From Alectoria sarmentosa (Eukaryota; Ascomycota; Lecanoromycetes; Lecanorales; Parmeliaceae): a stretch of DNA of 64,000 bases. The stretch is taken from assembly GCA_009733775.1 (NCBI GenBank), contig WOGZ01000091.1, positions 1 through 64,000 of the forward strand. The letters are read 5' to 3'. Under the pieces are notes generated by a model, which did not search any database, was not told the origin of the DNA, and was given only the letters and a program-made list of their open reading frames with translations. Both the position numbers and the translations under genes were made by a program. Positions 1 through 12,746 of the stretch are shown piece by piece. The first letter of the stretch is position 1, and each line of letters starts with the position of its first letter.

Positions 1-1957
1 GAAAAAAAAATCGCAAAAATTAAACGATATAATTAAATAAAATCTTTTAAATCGAATCGAGTCGTAAACGTTAAATCTTATTTAAAATTTATATATATAT
101 TTTAATAATGTTCTTAATTTTTTTTATTAATATATTGTTATATATATAATATTAAATAAAATTAATAACGACGATAATGAAGTTTTAAAACGTCGTTAAA
201 AGATTTCGAAAGAGATTTATAATGTGAGTAATAAAAATCGCGTGTTCATTTAAATCTTGAATTTATATATCGTCGTCGTCGATTTCGATTAATTTTGTTA
301 TTGAAAAAGTGATATAAAAATGCATCGCACGATGATCAACGAATTAAAAATGTTTATATATATATTATTATTCGATGTAATAATAACGACGTATAAAAAA
401 AAGAGTGTGAATAATAAAATTATTTTACAATTCAATAATTAATTTAATCGAGTAACGTTTAATTATTTTATCGTAATTTATTTGAATATTTTTTATAAAA
501 ATCTTTTATTACGTCTTTTGCATTATCGAATTCGTTTTTATTAATATTATATTAATTGAAATCTTTATCGACGTTTTCTCATTTAATCTTATATTTAAAA
601 CAATTTCATAATCTTTTAAAATTTAATATATCTTCAATTACTCAATTTTTTTTTCTTTTAACGATGATAATTTTAAAAGAATAGTTTTTTCAAATAAATA
701 ATGAATTAATAATAATAAAGTTTAAAAGTTTAAAATAAAAAACGTTATAAATTTTTATAATTTTAAATAAATTTCAATTTGTAAAAAGAATTAATAACGA
801 ATATAATTTTAAATAAATCGAACATTTTATCGTTTAATTTCTTAAATAATTTATTAATAACGATGTTTTTATTATTAAAAAAAAACGAGATTGTTTTTCT
901 TAAACGTCATATCTTTTTTATAACGATTAATTTATTCGATTATCGCAAATTGTGTTTTATTCAAATTATCGCGTATGCAAATAAAAACGTTTTGTATATA
1001 ATCGATAATATTTTTTACTTTTATAACATTAAAACGTTTTCGAATAATAACGTAATTAATAATATCAAAATTAAAGTTTATATAAAAATAAAAATCTTTA
1101 TTTATATAAAAGAGCGATATATTAATAAAGATTAAAACATTATTATTATTCGCAAATTCGATTATAAATATTCATTTAATTTAATCGTTTTGTATATAAT
1201 TATAATAAATACGCAAATAACGTTTTAAATTTTGATTGTTTCGTTTTATTTATATATTTGTTTTAAAATAAAAGATCGTAAATAATTTAATTTAAATAAC
1301 GAGTTTTTTGTATAAAGATTTTTATATTATAATAACGAATTGTGAATTTCGATTAAATAGTGTTAATGTAAATAATTCGTATACACGAAAAATTTCTTTA
1401 ATAAACATTTTAATAATGTTTTTAATAAATGTGTTATTATTATTCGTTATACATAATACGTAATAACGTTTTTTAATTAAACGATTAATTATAACTTATA
1501 TAACTTTTTAACTATTTAATAATAAAAAACCGACGATAAATTTTATAAAAAAGTTTTATTAACGTTTTTGTAAAATTGAAAATAATTATAATAAGTTATA
1601 TTTACGATATTTAAAAATTTTAATCTTTTTGTAAATGTAACAATTGTTAATATATATAACGATTATCGTTTTTATACTTTTTTAATAACATTTTCATTTA
1701 AATAATTTATATATATAATAACTTTTAAATGATTATATAAAAATTAATCGTATATTTTTTAAATGATAATCGTATACATAAATTTAGATATTTATAAACG
1801 ATTTTTATAATAAAAAACATCGTTCGTAATAACGCATTTATTGAATATAATATTTTTCAATTTTATTTATCTTTAATAATTATCTCGCATATATTATTAT
1901 ATTCGTTATCGGCTTTATTCGCTTTAAATATTTTATAATAAAAAGATTATTAATAAC
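1..1957 (-). pseudogene. Gypsy-0 integrase and chromodomain relic (left part)
   Basis: The minus strand reads as the C-terminal part of a Gypsy (Ty3-like) polyprotein. Going from high to low coordinates I see the integrase core, with LFNRNSQFV near 1354 where the family has L-S-D-R-G-S-Q-F (the catalytic Asp is now Asn). Next comes a stretch matching the KLD-K-GPF region, then YNVFYFKLL (family HxVFHxSLL) near 750, then VIEDILNFKRL and DFN*YNINKNEFDNAKDV at about 640-485, a chromodomain-like tail. Stops sit where Trp or Gln is expected. The frame runs off the left edge, so the 3' LTR is outside the window. Gypsy-1 interrupts it at 1963, and the upstream RNase H part reappears at 13275-13583. 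The 90-residue plus-strand frame at 863-1135 is antisense to this relic. Confidence 0.75.
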
Positions 1958-1962
1958 ATCGA
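1958..1962. repeat. Target-site duplication of Gypsy-1 (left), ATCGA
   Basis: ATCGA directly precedes the left LTR of Gypsy-1 and recurs exactly after the right LTR at 13270-13274. The match defines both ends of the 11.3-kb element. Confidence 0.9.
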
Positions 1963-2215
1963 TGTTGAAAATACGATTAATTGATTATAAGATGTTTGTT
2001 AAATTTATAATAAATAATACGATTATGATTGGCGACACGATGATGTCGATAATATAATATATCAAAAACGTTATATTTTGAATAGTTTTAAGTTGATTGA
2101 TTTTTTTATGAAAATTGATTATTTATCAACTTTTTGTCAAGTTATAAACTTGATAAAATATCTGTTAAATAGATACGCAACTTAAAAATATAACAACATA
2201 GCGATTTTCTTGACA
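1963..2215 (-). repeat. Gypsy-1 3' LTR (253 bp)
   Basis: It aligns end to end with 13017-13269, with the same length and TGTTG...GACA ends. It is more degraded: many TG/CA dinucleotides of the solo LTR at 12484 are TA here. Confidence 0.9.
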
Positions 2216-2450
2216 ATTGACGAACAACAAACAATGTATTATGCTTTTATAATGTTTTTTTAAGAAAGAACGATAATTATCTGCTATCTTTATAATGTTT
2301 ACGTGCTTCGATAATTATTTATTATTTTCATAATATTTGCGTGTTTCGATAATTATTTGTTACTCTTATAATGTTTATATATTTAATTATATTCGAGATT
2401 TTTTGCTTAACAATCTTTAAATAATCTCGTTAAAGATCATTAATTTATTA
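2216..2450. repeat. Short tandem repeat next to the Gypsy-1 3' LTR
   Basis: About three imperfect copies of a unit of roughly 43-48 bp, built on TTTATAATGTTT and CGATAATTATTTRTTA, lie between about 2250 and 2385. I see no polypurine tract at the LTR border. The rest is featureless AT-rich sequence. Confidence 0.5.
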
Positions 2451-2849
2451 ACGTTCGCGATTTTTTGAGATTCGAGATCAAAAATGTTTTTTATGTCATC
2501 GTTTATATCGACGTTCGTTATTTTTTATTCTTATAATTCTTTAATAACGTAAGCGTAAACGAATAAAAACGCAATGAGCTTGACAACTTAATAATCTCAA
2601 ATTATTCGATGATTTTTATTTGATCGTTATTAATAATGTGCTTCATTTCAAATTTGCGTTTATGATTTATAAATATAAATGTAAACGAATAACGACGTAA
2701 TAAGCGATCACATTTTAATCTTTTGATAATAATATCGAACGTCAAAAAAAACTTTTTTATTAAATATTCGTATTTTTAATCGAATTCAATTTAATTAATT
2801 TAATTTATTCGATTAAAGATTGAAAACTTTAATTTAAAGAGAAACTTTA

Positions 2850-3305
2850 ATTCAAAAAAAAATCATTTTTAAAACAATTATTGCGTGAAAATTCAATAAT
2901 GAAATAATCGATAATATGATAAATTAAACTAATAAATAATTTTGAATCGATTAAATTAACATTATCGCTAAATTTCATTATAATCTTCGCGTCGCTTTTT
3001 TTTAAAATCTTACGTCGTTTAAAAGTGATTTTTACATCGAATTCAACGATCGATTTAATAATAACATCTATTTCAACGCGAATATTAATTTTAACGATTT
3101 TTCTTTCAAGCGAATGAATAAATTGTTTACGTAAATTATTTTTAATTATATTTTTTCTCTTTCGAGAATTGAGCTTGTATGTTTTTTGATCGTTATCATC
3201 GTTATTTTCATTATTAATGATAATATTAATACATTTTTTAATTATCGAGCGATGCGATATAACGTTAAATTCGTAACGTCGCTCAATTATCGCGTTATTT
3301 TTTTT
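2850..3305 (-). pseudogene. 152-codon stop-free frame, unknown product
   Basis: A minus-strand frame without ATG near its start is open from the stop at 3306-3308 to the TAA at 2847-2849. The peptide is rich in Lys, Arg, Asn and Asp. It has an acidic run (NNENNDDND) followed by a basic stretch (YKLNSRKRKN) and FKRRKILKKSDAK. I recognise no family. Upstream the same frame continues with scattered stops (LNDFID*RQK*KK), suggesting a longer decayed gene. It lies between the chromodomain and the 3' LTR of Gypsy-1, where Gypsy elements normally have no gene. It could be a polyprotein C-terminal extension, an accessory ORF or part of another nested element. Confidence 0.4.
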
Positions 3306-3360
3306 TCATTTTTGACGTTAATCGATGAAATCGTTCAACACGCTTTATTAACACATAATT

Positions 3361-5565
3361 AATTTTATCATATCGATTTAAATTTAAATTGATTTGTTTA
3401 TCAACGTCGATTATACGTTTATATTTTATAAATGTATAGAAAACATTGTTTTATCGATTAAGATTTGTTATGAGCGCGTATAATCTCTTAATTTTAATTA
3501 TATTAATTATGAATAATTTGTCAAATTTATAATAAATGTGAGATTTTTGGAATTCGACTTTGATCTCATTATTAAACATTTCTCTTTTATAAATTTTAAT
3601 TCGATTTTTTTTGATAAAATCGATTTTTTTATATTTAGAATATATCGCCTTCGTTTAATTATTTTTAATATTTAAATTCGCGAAGAATAATGATATAATA
3701 TATCGATATGCGTAATAAAAATCAAATTTAAACTTTTTTAATGAGAACCTCGATGATTTAATTTTTAATAATATTATCATTATTCGCGTTTTTAATTATA
3801 ATATTATTAATTATTTTTGCATATGCTCGCAAAACGTTTTTGAAAATTTCGAATTTGTTTTTATAAGTTTATAATTGTGTCTCATTTAATATTTTGTTTA
3901 AATTAACATTTTGATTTAAAATTGCGTAAATATGTTTATTAATAACAATTAATTTTTATATCATCATATCGTTAAATTCGATATATTTGATTGTCGAAAA
4001 AATAACAATATTGATTATTATTTTCATTTTTCTTGTTTTTTTCGTTAAAAACGTTAATTTATTTTTGATTTTAATTTAAATGTTTATTAATATTATTTCG
4101 AATAATTGCTTTATCGAAATCGTAGATTTTAACGATATGATTTTTAATGAAAATGATTTGAATTAATCTCGCAAATTTTTTAATCTTTATATAACATTCA
4201 ACGTATTTTTTATTATAATTATTAATGCGATCTCATCGATAAAGCGAAGTTTCATTTTAATTAATAATAAAATAAAAATCTATTTAATAAGAATAATTAA
4301 AATTGAAAATTTATTAAAAAGCGTCGAAATTAATGACAACGATAAGCGATTTAAAAATTCGTTTATTTGATTAACGATTGAATTAAAGCGTTTAATAAGA
4401 ATTTATTTTATTAACGCAAATTATAAAAGCGATGATATGTATAAATTAATATTCATTACGCATAAATAATAAAATGTTTTCTTTTCATAAATGAAATAAA
4501 ATTGTTTTTTTTTTTGAATTTGTAAAATTTTGCTCTTTTTTCGATTTTTTGAAAATTCGAATTAATTGATTTTATTCGTTCAATTTTTTTATCGTCATAT
4601 AAATTATATAATTATATATATATAATGTTTTTGATCTCATCGTGCTTAGATTCGTTTATTGTCGAATTTATATTCATTTTATTTATAATAATATATTTAA
4701 TCATTTAAAAGATTTTTGATTATCGTTTATTTTTTTCTCATTGCGAGATTTGCGTTTTTGTTATTTTATAAATAAAAAAATCAAATAATAATGTTTTAAT
4801 AAAGAGATAATTCTTTGCATTTTTGAATTTAAATTTTTTTATAAATTAATTCAATATTAATGAAATTTTTTTTTTAAATCAACGAGAATAAGATCTTATA
4901 ATCATATATATGTTTTTTTATAATAATTTTAATTCTTTAATTTTCACGCTTAATATCTTCTCTCGCTTATTAATAAATGCTTTTTTGACGTTAATTTTGA
5001 AACGATATTATTATTTATTATGTTTTGAATATTATCGATTAAAATAATTATTAATTCGATAATTTTTTTGATAAATTATATAATAAATAATTGTTTTTTT
5101 TTGTTTCTTCGATTTAATTAATTTTTTATTAATATTAATAAAATTTATCATAATTAAATTAATTAATAAAACGATTATTAAATAAAAATAATAAAGTGAG
5201 CAATAATCACGAAATATTTAATATTAAAAAAATAAATCGATAACATAAAATCTCGCGTCAAATTCTATTTTCGCTTTAATGCGATTATCTGTCGCGTTAA
5301 TTAATCATAAATTCATTTTTCATAAATATACTCGTGATTAAATGATAAGCATTTATTTTAACGTTTTAAAATAATAATTTAACGTTTTTATAATACTTAA
5401 ACGAACATATTAAACATAATTAAAAATAATTATAATTAATATTAAAAGCATTAACGATTTTTTTCGATTTATTATATCTTATACGTTATTGCGAAAACGT
5501 ATCAATTGAAACGATTATATATATATTTTTTTTTTAATTAATTACATTTTGAAATTTGTTGCTCG
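3361..5565. other. AT-rich spacer of Gypsy-1 with no recognisable gene
   Basis: This stretch lies between the chromodomain end and the 152-codon frame. Minus-strand translation gives short pieces broken by many stops, and I recognise no domain. No LTR, TIR or tandem repeat stands out. It belongs to the unexplained 3' part of Gypsy-1. Confidence 0.5.
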
Positions 5566-6060
5566 AGCGTATAAGTTTTTTTATATTCATTAATTAAATT
5601 CTTTGCGTTTTTTAATAAATCATTATTATATCATTAATCGAATTTTAAATTTCATTTTAATCATTATACGAGATATTCAATTATCGATTTTTTTATTTCA
5701 TAATAACGCTGACGTTTATTAATTAACTTTTTTACGATATATTTATATTATTTCTCATTAAATTCGACGATTATTAATAGTTGATTAAATCGAATAAAAT
5801 AACGATATAAATTTTCATTTTTAAACGTTGATTCGAATTGCGTAATTGATATAATAAAATGAATTTGTTAATGAACAAATACGTCGATTTTATACATCAA
5901 ATTATCGATCTTTTTAAAAACCTTGAATGAATCGACTCTTTAATTAACGAATTTGAGATTAAAATTTTTAAATAAATTATATTTATAATAAAATTTTAAA
6001 AAAACTTTTTTTTTTCGTTAAAAGAAATAAATCGATAATGAGAATCATAAATAATTTTTA
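5566..6060 (-). pseudogene. Gypsy-1 integrase C-terminus and chromodomain relic
   Basis: The minus strand gives the integrase tail (IDNLMYKIDVFVH*QIHF, family ...YrLdLP...HPVisIaqLE) at about 5940-5830. A chromodomain follows: YKYIVKKLINKRQRYY, then IIEYLV**LK*NLKFD**YNNDLLKNAKNLINEY, ending near 5582. The stops fall where chromodomains carry Trp (the YLVRWxGW...EWY pattern), so TGG became TGA, as RIP on the opposite strand would produce. In known families the chromodomain binds heterochromatin marks and guides integration. Confidence 0.75.
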
Positions 6061-7859
6061 TTTTCACGTTAATTCAAACGATTATTTTTTCGACGTCTTT
6101 AACATTGATAAATCGTTTCGATAAAAATTCATTATTTTGAATTTAATTTAAGATCAATAATGAAAAAATATCGCGAAAATGATAATCGTAAATGATTTTA
6201 TTTACATTTAATTTTATGATCGAGTTCGATAAATTATTGAATATATTATATAAACGTGATAAATATTTTATTTAATCGATAATGAAATTGCTCATTAATC
6301 AATAACGCAAAATAATTTCGATCATTTAATTAATTCTCTTTAATTAATCATTGATTTATAAATAATATATCGTATTGATTAAAAAATTAACGTTTAATTT
6401 CTTAAAGATGAATTTTTAAAAAATCGATATAAAATTTTTATCACGATTAAAAATAAATGTTATCGATAAATCTCAATCGATAATTTTATTTAAAAAGATT
6501 TCGATTCAATTCTTCGCTGAGAAAATATCTTTATTAAAAATAAAAATAATTCTTTTGAAAAATATATAAATTATTAATATGATAATATTTATTCTTTTTG
6601 TTATTCTTGATAATGTTAATATAAAATCAACGATAATTATGTGATGCGATATTAACGATTCGATTATAAAAATAAATGAATCGTATTTCGCATAACGTTT
6701 TATTTAATTAATGTTACATTTATAATAATAATAAATATAACGATGAAATCGACGAGTAAATTTTCTAAAAAAATAATTATTCATAATCATTTTATATGTT
6801 TTATTAAATTCGATATATGCATTTTTATTATGTGTTTATTAAAAGATTTTTTTTTTTAATTTTTTGAGTAAGCAAAATCGTATTTTATCAAAAAAATTCG
6901 TGAAATATAATAAATTATCAACGAGATAAAATTAAATATCAAGAATTGAATTTTCGCCTTTTAACATTTTTCATATTTTGATTCATTTCTTATTTTTGAT
7001 ATAAGAAATTTAAATTTTTGTTTTGAATTTTTTCGATATTTTTATCAAAAATTCATTAAAGATAAATTCTTTATTAAGAATATCTTTTTTTGAAATTAAT
7101 ATACCTCTTTCAAGTGTTAAAATTATTTATGAATTTAAAAAAAAATTCGACATTATATGTTATTTATTAAACTTATAACGAATATTAAATTTGAATTATA
7201 ATAAATATTATAACGCTTTTATCAAGCGTAAATTTAATTTATTTATCGAAAATAATATTAAATTGATTTGCTTAATAATGTTAATTGTTATTAAATAATT
7301 TATATATATAATTATGATATATAACGAATTATTAATATAATGTTTAATTTTGTGAATTGTTTAAATTAATTCGACAATCTTTAAATCGATTAATTAATAA
7401 TGAAATTCGATATTATTCAACGACTTAAAAAGAAACAATATTGATATAATATCGTTTTTGAAAAAATCATTATTTTCGAGGTTTTCTTTAATATAATACA
7501 CATAAACATCGAAATCGCGCTTTTTGAAAACGTTAATATTAACACAAATCTATCATTTTCGATTAAAATGTATAAAAAAGTTTAATGAAAAGAAAGAATC
7601 TTATAGCAAGCGAAAGAAATGAAATAATAATTGTTTTTTGTTGATAAAAGTTCTCTTGATAAATTTTCGTCGTTTTTGTTTTTTAACGATAAACGATTTT
7701 TTTAATAAAAAGGTTTTTTTTCGTTGAAAAGATTTCGTTTTTTATATATAATACGCAATTTTGATTCTCATTTATCTCATTAATTCGAGATAATGTTTTA
7801 AGATTTCAAAATTAATAAAGAATTTGATATTTATCAAGATTTTAATTCGTTTTTATGTT
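6061..7859 (-). pseudogene. Gypsy-1 RNase H to integrase interval, heavily decayed
   Basis: By position between RT (to about 7860) and the integrase tail (from about 6060) this should hold connection, RNase H and the integrase core of the minus-strand polyprotein. I could not place motifs with confidence; stops and substitutions are dense. No LTR or TIR indicates another insertion here. Confidence 0.4.
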
Positions 7860-8160
7860 ATAATTAATTTAAAGACGTCGATTTTTTATTCGAGAAAAAT
7901 AACGTTTAAATAATTCAAAAATGTCTTTTTTGAATTAATGATAATTCTCAACTTTTTTAATAATTAAAATTTTTTGCGAAGATGCTCAATATGCAATTCG
8001 AAGTTTTTTAAAAATGTTATTAAATCGTTAACGTAAACTTTAACGAAATTTTTAAAAAATCTCAATTTTTTGTTTATGATATATTATATATATGATAACG
8101 AGCTTTTGAAATTCATTATAACGATTTTGAAATATTCGAATTTTCGATAAAAAGCGATTA
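7860..8160 (-). pseudogene. Gypsy-1 reverse transcriptase relic
   Basis: The minus strand reads FVKVYVNDLITFLKNF, then ELHIEHLRKKF*LLKKLRI, NSKKTFLNYLNV and FLE*KIDVFKL. This is the palm and thumb entry of a Gypsy RT: the catalytic box YVDD appears as YVND at about 8034-8023, one Asp changed to Asn. The familiar HxxHLxxVF, KKxFLGYPxVxLLGxxV pattern follows in the right spacing. GAC to AAC is the expected transition of RIP damage. A functional enzyme is excluded by the stops. Confidence 0.8.
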
Positions 8161-9139
8161 TTTATTTACGTTAATTTTCGAATTAAACGTCAAATTGAAA
8201 AAAGAAAAACAAATCATCGAAAATATTAATGCATTTTATATTTTATAACAAATTAATCACATCGTCTTATAACGACAATAAATAAAAATTCGTGATAATG
8301 ATTCGATTAAGTTCACGAATATTCATAATTATTTTTGATTTTCTTTTTAATAACTTTTTCGATCTTTCGAATATCGTTTTTCAAATTATAAATATAAATT
8401 AAGAAAAAAAAAAAACTTCGTTATTCATTTCATTTTATTTTACGTACCTATAAAATTTATCGAATTTTTTATTAATTATCTTTTTGTTTATCGCGTTAAG
8501 CGAATAAATTTTTTGAGCGAATTTGAAAATCGACGTAAATTTTTAATCGATATTTAAATTGATTTTTATAAGATTATCTTTTAAAACGTTTATAATTTCA
8601 TCGATATCTTTTTAAATGTTAACGTATTCGATTATTAAGGTTTTTAAATTAACAATTTATTTCTCGTTATCACATATTGAAATATCGTTATTCATTTTAA
8701 TATCAAAATTATTTTTCAACGCGTTAATCCTTAATTTTTGATTTTTCGTTATTAAATCGTAATCATTTGAGTAAATAATGAGATATAAATCGACATTATA
8801 TTTAATAATAATATTTAAAATAAAATATCGAGATACGATTTTAATAATATCAATATTATTTTTAATATAAATAAAAAAAATTCGATATTCATTATGTGAA
8901 TATAGACTCTCGCATAATTAAATTCGAATAAATAATTTTTATTTGATAAAAACGCTGAGATATATAATTCGATAAATATTTTTATTATCGATTTGAAAAA
9001 AATCGCAATTTTCTTTTGATTGCGTATTATTTATTATACATTAACATTATTTTCAATCTTAATTTAAATGTTTATTATTAAATCATTATAATTTTTAATC
9101 AATAATTTTTTTTCGTTAACGTTAACGCTTATACGCTTT

Positions 9140-9447
9140 AAATTTAAAATATTCTTTTTAAAAACTTTTTTTTTAAGATTATCGATAATATACGTCTCTT
9201 TGCGTATATAAATTATTAATTATTAATTATTAAACGTGTCAAAAATGTATAAATTGAGAAGGTAATAATTATTGATCATATATTTAAACGTGTTGATTTC
9301 TTTAATGTTAATATTCATTTTAATTCTTTTGATTAAAACATTTAATAAGATTTTTTTCAAGATTTTTTTATCAATCAACGATATAATGCATTTTAAATTT
9401 ACGTTTATAATGACTTTAACTTCTCGCAAAACAAAAAACATTATCAA
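9140..9447 (-). pseudogene. Gypsy-1 retropepsin relic
   Basis: The minus-strand frame 9447-9223 contains CIISLIDKKILKKILLNV. It matches the active-site stretch of fungal Gypsy proteases (DTGCTxSLIDRxFL), with the Asp and Gly lost. It continues with IKRIKMNINIKEINT and LLNLYIF, the PIxVrGIg...yvxLxxYI segment. Below 9222 the frame goes on through a stop to REIYIIDNLKKKVF (family REvHIVDDLKAKMLIGMDI). It follows the zinc-finger region and precedes RT, the normal order. Confidence 0.7.
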
Positions 9448-9459
9448 AATAACGAAATG

Positions 9460-9864
9460 TTATTTTTTGAAAACGAGTTTTGTATTCGATGTCTTTTTCG
9501 ATATTAATTTAATAATAAAATAATCGAGATTTACGAAATATATCGTTTTTTCGATTATCTCTTGCTCGTTATTAACAATTTCATTATCATTAATAAAAAT
9601 TATCGTAATCTTTGTGACGAAAATGATAAATGCAATTTTCAAATCATTATTAAAAATGACATTTTTAAGGTCGTCGATCACGTTGAGATTATCGATTACG
9701 AGATTAAAAACGATTTTATTAATATCTTTAACCTTATTTTTGCAAATTTTGAGATGAATATATAATTTGTTTCCCGAAAAAAAATCTTTTTTGCATTTTC
9801 GACACATTTTGAATTTCATTAATCGTGATTTCACAAAATATAAATTAAAATAATTCGTCGACAT
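9460..9864 (-). pseudogene. Gypsy-1 zinc-finger region upstream of protease
   Basis: This open frame of 134 codons contains CRKCKKDFFSGNKLYIHLKIC at about residues 21-41. It is a C-x2-C-x12-H-type finger of the form CxxCxxxFxSxNKLHxHxxxC, which I know from fungal Gypsy polyproteins between Gag and protease. The following 90 residues are poorly conserved linker. The frame ends just before the protease frame, with one intervening stop. It probably served nucleic-acid binding in the Gag-like part of the polyprotein. The overlapping plus-strand frames at 9272-9523 and 9562-9765 are antisense shadows. Confidence 0.65.
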
Positions 9865-9941
9865 ATAATGAGCGTTAACATCGATATTAACATTCTCTTT
9901 ATCATTTTTAAACTAATTTACAAATATCAATAATTCATCGT

Positions 9942-10636
9942 TCACCATAACATAATATCCGAAATTATTCGAAATGAGATCGAATTTTTCGTTTTAAAAT
10001 TCATCAAATTAATAAATTTCGTAATCGTCTTTTGAATATAAATTTTAAAGATTTTTATAATAAACGGTCGTCGATTGCGGAGAAGCATAATTGATATTTT
10101 ATTAATATCATTATTTCGAATTATTATCAAACTGAAAGCCTCCTTTTTCTCGAAAAAAAAAATCGTAATTTTTTCGATAATTCGAATCGTTTCGATAATT
10201 CGAATTATTTCGATAATTCGAATTATCTTTATTATCATTTAATTAACGAGAAAAATAATTAAATTGTTAAAAAATCTTCGTTAATTAAATAATATCGATA
10301 ATTGAAATTATAATTATTAATGATTTATTTTAAAAAGCGGTGATTTGCAATTAATTTTAAAAAAAAATTTATAAAAAAAAAATGAATATCTTTCTCGATT
10401 AACATATTCATTGTAATATAATTAATATGTTTTTTAAATCGTTTAATAATCATTTTATCGATCATAAAAAAAAAAAAATTGACGATTATCATATTGATAA
10501 TATAATCGATTAAATTGCTGAGATTAATATTATAAACGATTAATTTCATTTTGATAAAAAAAAGATTTATTGACATTGAAATTTTATTATCGAGATTTAT
10601 CATATTAATTTTGATTTTATTATTTAAATTGTGCAT
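9942..10636 (-). pseudogene. Gypsy-1 probable Gag-region fragments
   Basis: Two minus-strand frames (10636-10325, 103 codons; 10238-9942, 98 codons) lie upstream of the zinc-finger region, where Gag is expected. Neither has a motif I can name. The second is partly made of an 18-bp tandem repeat at 10173-10226. The assignment rests on position only. Confidence 0.35.
10173..10226. repeat. 18-bp tandem repeat, three copies
   Basis: Three consecutive units of TTCGATAATTCGAATYRT. The unit is a multiple of three, so it keeps a frame open on the minus strand and yields an Ile/Arg/Glu repeat. Confidence 0.8.
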
Positions 10637-10639
10637 TAT

Positions 10640-12478
10640 CGATTTGTTTTAAACGATTAATTCATCGACGCTCGTTTATTATCTTTCACAAATCTCTTTT
10701 TATTTTCAATTTTTTTATAAACGTTTATATAATCGTGATAAATGTCGATATTAATATCATCGATCGAATTTCGACGTTAAGATTTTATTATGTTCACATC
10801 AAATGAGCGTGACGATTATTTACGCTTAATGTCGTAACGTATAATTGAACATTTTATAAATATTCTTAAAAATCGCGTTTTTTGATAACGTTTCTAAAAA
10901 AAAAAATCGATATGCAATTTATTTATTGTTTTGATTATATTTATTTTAAATCGTAATGTTAATTGATTGATAAAGTCGATTAATGTTATATCTCTAAAAA
11001 CTCTTCATTTGAAATCGTCGATTTTTTCGAGATATTAATTTAATGTTGAATTTTATAAGCAAAAAAAAGGATTTTTTTTTAATAATAATCTCGTCGATAA
11101 GCAAAACATAATCATAAACACGTTTATTAAAAATATAAACCTTTTTAAAAATGATTTTCTTATGATTATAAATCATATATTCAAAATTATATACGTCAAA
11201 ATCAAAAAATTCGAGATTTTGAACATTGAATCGTGATTAATCATTATTATTAATAACATTAATAACATTATTAAACGACTTTAAATCGTTAAATTTACCT
11301 TGTTTTTTGCGTTTTTTTAATAAATTTTATAATTAAATCGATGCAAATGCGGCTTTAAGCTCGTCTTTAATAAAAATACGAAAAATCTCATTAAATTAAA
11401 AATGTGTTTGATTATTTATAAATGTCGATTTTAATATTATCGAATTATTATTTATAAACAAAAACGAATTAATGATAATCGTGTTAAACTTTATAAAAAT
11501 TAATCTTTTCGTTAACTTTTATGTTAATCAACCTCTTTTGAAAGTTTTCGATAAACGTCGAAATGATTTTTAATTTCAATTAATAAAGAAAATAAAAAAT
11601 TATTTTGAAAATTAATAAAAGTGAGCGATTTTCTTAATATCGATAACGAATTAATTAACGATTTCGTGAAATTAATGAAATCGTTTTCAACGAGAGAAAG
11701 ATTATTAACGAATGATATAAATTTCGATGTGATAATAAATTGAGAAGAATTTAATTTGTTAACGTTTTAAGTATTATTAACGTTTTGAATAATGTTATTT
11801 AATATATTCATTAATTATTCGATTGTCAATTTAATATCGTTATCTTTCGACAATTTTTTTGAAATAATGAATTATTTCTCTTTTGAGATCGATGAGAAAA
11901 ATAAATAAAGTTTTTTTTTCAAATTGTTTTCTTATTCGAAATTGTTTTTCTATTTCGAATGATTTTTTTATTTCGATTTTGAAAATGACCTAAAATATCG
12001 AATTACGTTTTCGATGTTTTTATTAAATCTTTTGATGAAAGCTTTTAAAAAAAAATTATTTATCACTTAATTCGATAATTACGTAAATATTTAAATAAAT
12101 TTCGATCGTAAACGAGTTCAATTATTTTTTATTAAGGTATCTTTTTATTATTCGAGCTTAATCGAACATTAAATATATCTTATAATGAAATCAATAATGA
12201 GTCGAATTTTCTCTGCAATAAAAATAATTAATGAAAATGAAACTCAAATTTGACAAAATCTTGAAATTGATAAATTGTGATAAAAATATTTTTTGCAACG
12301 CTAAATTCGAGAATAGATTTTAATTTAATAATGTTTTCTCATAAATAATTGAATAATGAACGTTAATTAAAAATTTACGATAAATATATAAAAAGAGAAT
12401 GTTTTTTTCAAATCATAAAAAGAAAATAATGAAAAAAATGTGTTTAATGAGATTTCAATTATCGATTTTTTTTGTAAG
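10640..12478. other. 5' region of Gypsy-1, no recognisable domain
   Basis: AT-rich, RIP-degraded sequence between the 5' LTR side and the Gag-like frames. A 60-codon minus frame at 11176-10994 has no recognisable motif. No repeats or TIRs seen. It presumably held the Gag start and leader. Confidence 0.4.
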
Positions 12479-12483
12479 ATAAT

Positions 12484-12741
12484 TGTTGAAAATACGGTTG
12501 GTTGACTATGAGGTGCTTGCCAAGTTCATGGTAGGCGATATACTCATGATTGGCGACACAATGGTGTCGGCAATGTGGTACATCAAAAAGGTCATATTTT
12601 GGGTGGTTGTAAGTTGATCGATTCTTTTATGAGAATTGGCTATTTATCAACTTCTTGCCAAGTCATAAACTTGACAAAGTATCGTCTGTTAGGCAGATAC
12701 AATGAGCTTGGCAACATGGCAACATGGCGATTCTCTTGACA
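12484..12741 (-). repeat. Solo LTR of the Gypsy-1 family (258 bp), little mutated
   Basis: It begins TGTTGAAAATACGGTTGG, ends CTCTTGACA and is flanked by a perfect duplication ATAAT (12479-12483 and 12742-12746). It aligns over its whole length with the 253-bp LTRs of Gypsy-1, next to which it is inserted. Unlike them it keeps many G and C bases in CpA/TpG contexts (for example GGTGCTTGCCAAG), so it has suffered little RIP. A solo LTR arises when the two LTRs of an inserted element recombine. Confidence 0.92.
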
Positions 12742-12746
12742 ATAAT

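Noticed and set aside
863..1135. 90-codon plus-strand frame near the left edge
   Set aside because: The minus strand of the same region encodes the Gypsy-0 integrase tail with clear motifs, so this frame is antisense and without meaning.
1963..2215. LTRs at 1963 and 12484 as the pair of one element
   Set aside because: The flanking duplications do not match (ATCGA against ATAAT). The LTR at 12484 has its own perfect duplication, and 1963 pairs with 13017-13269.
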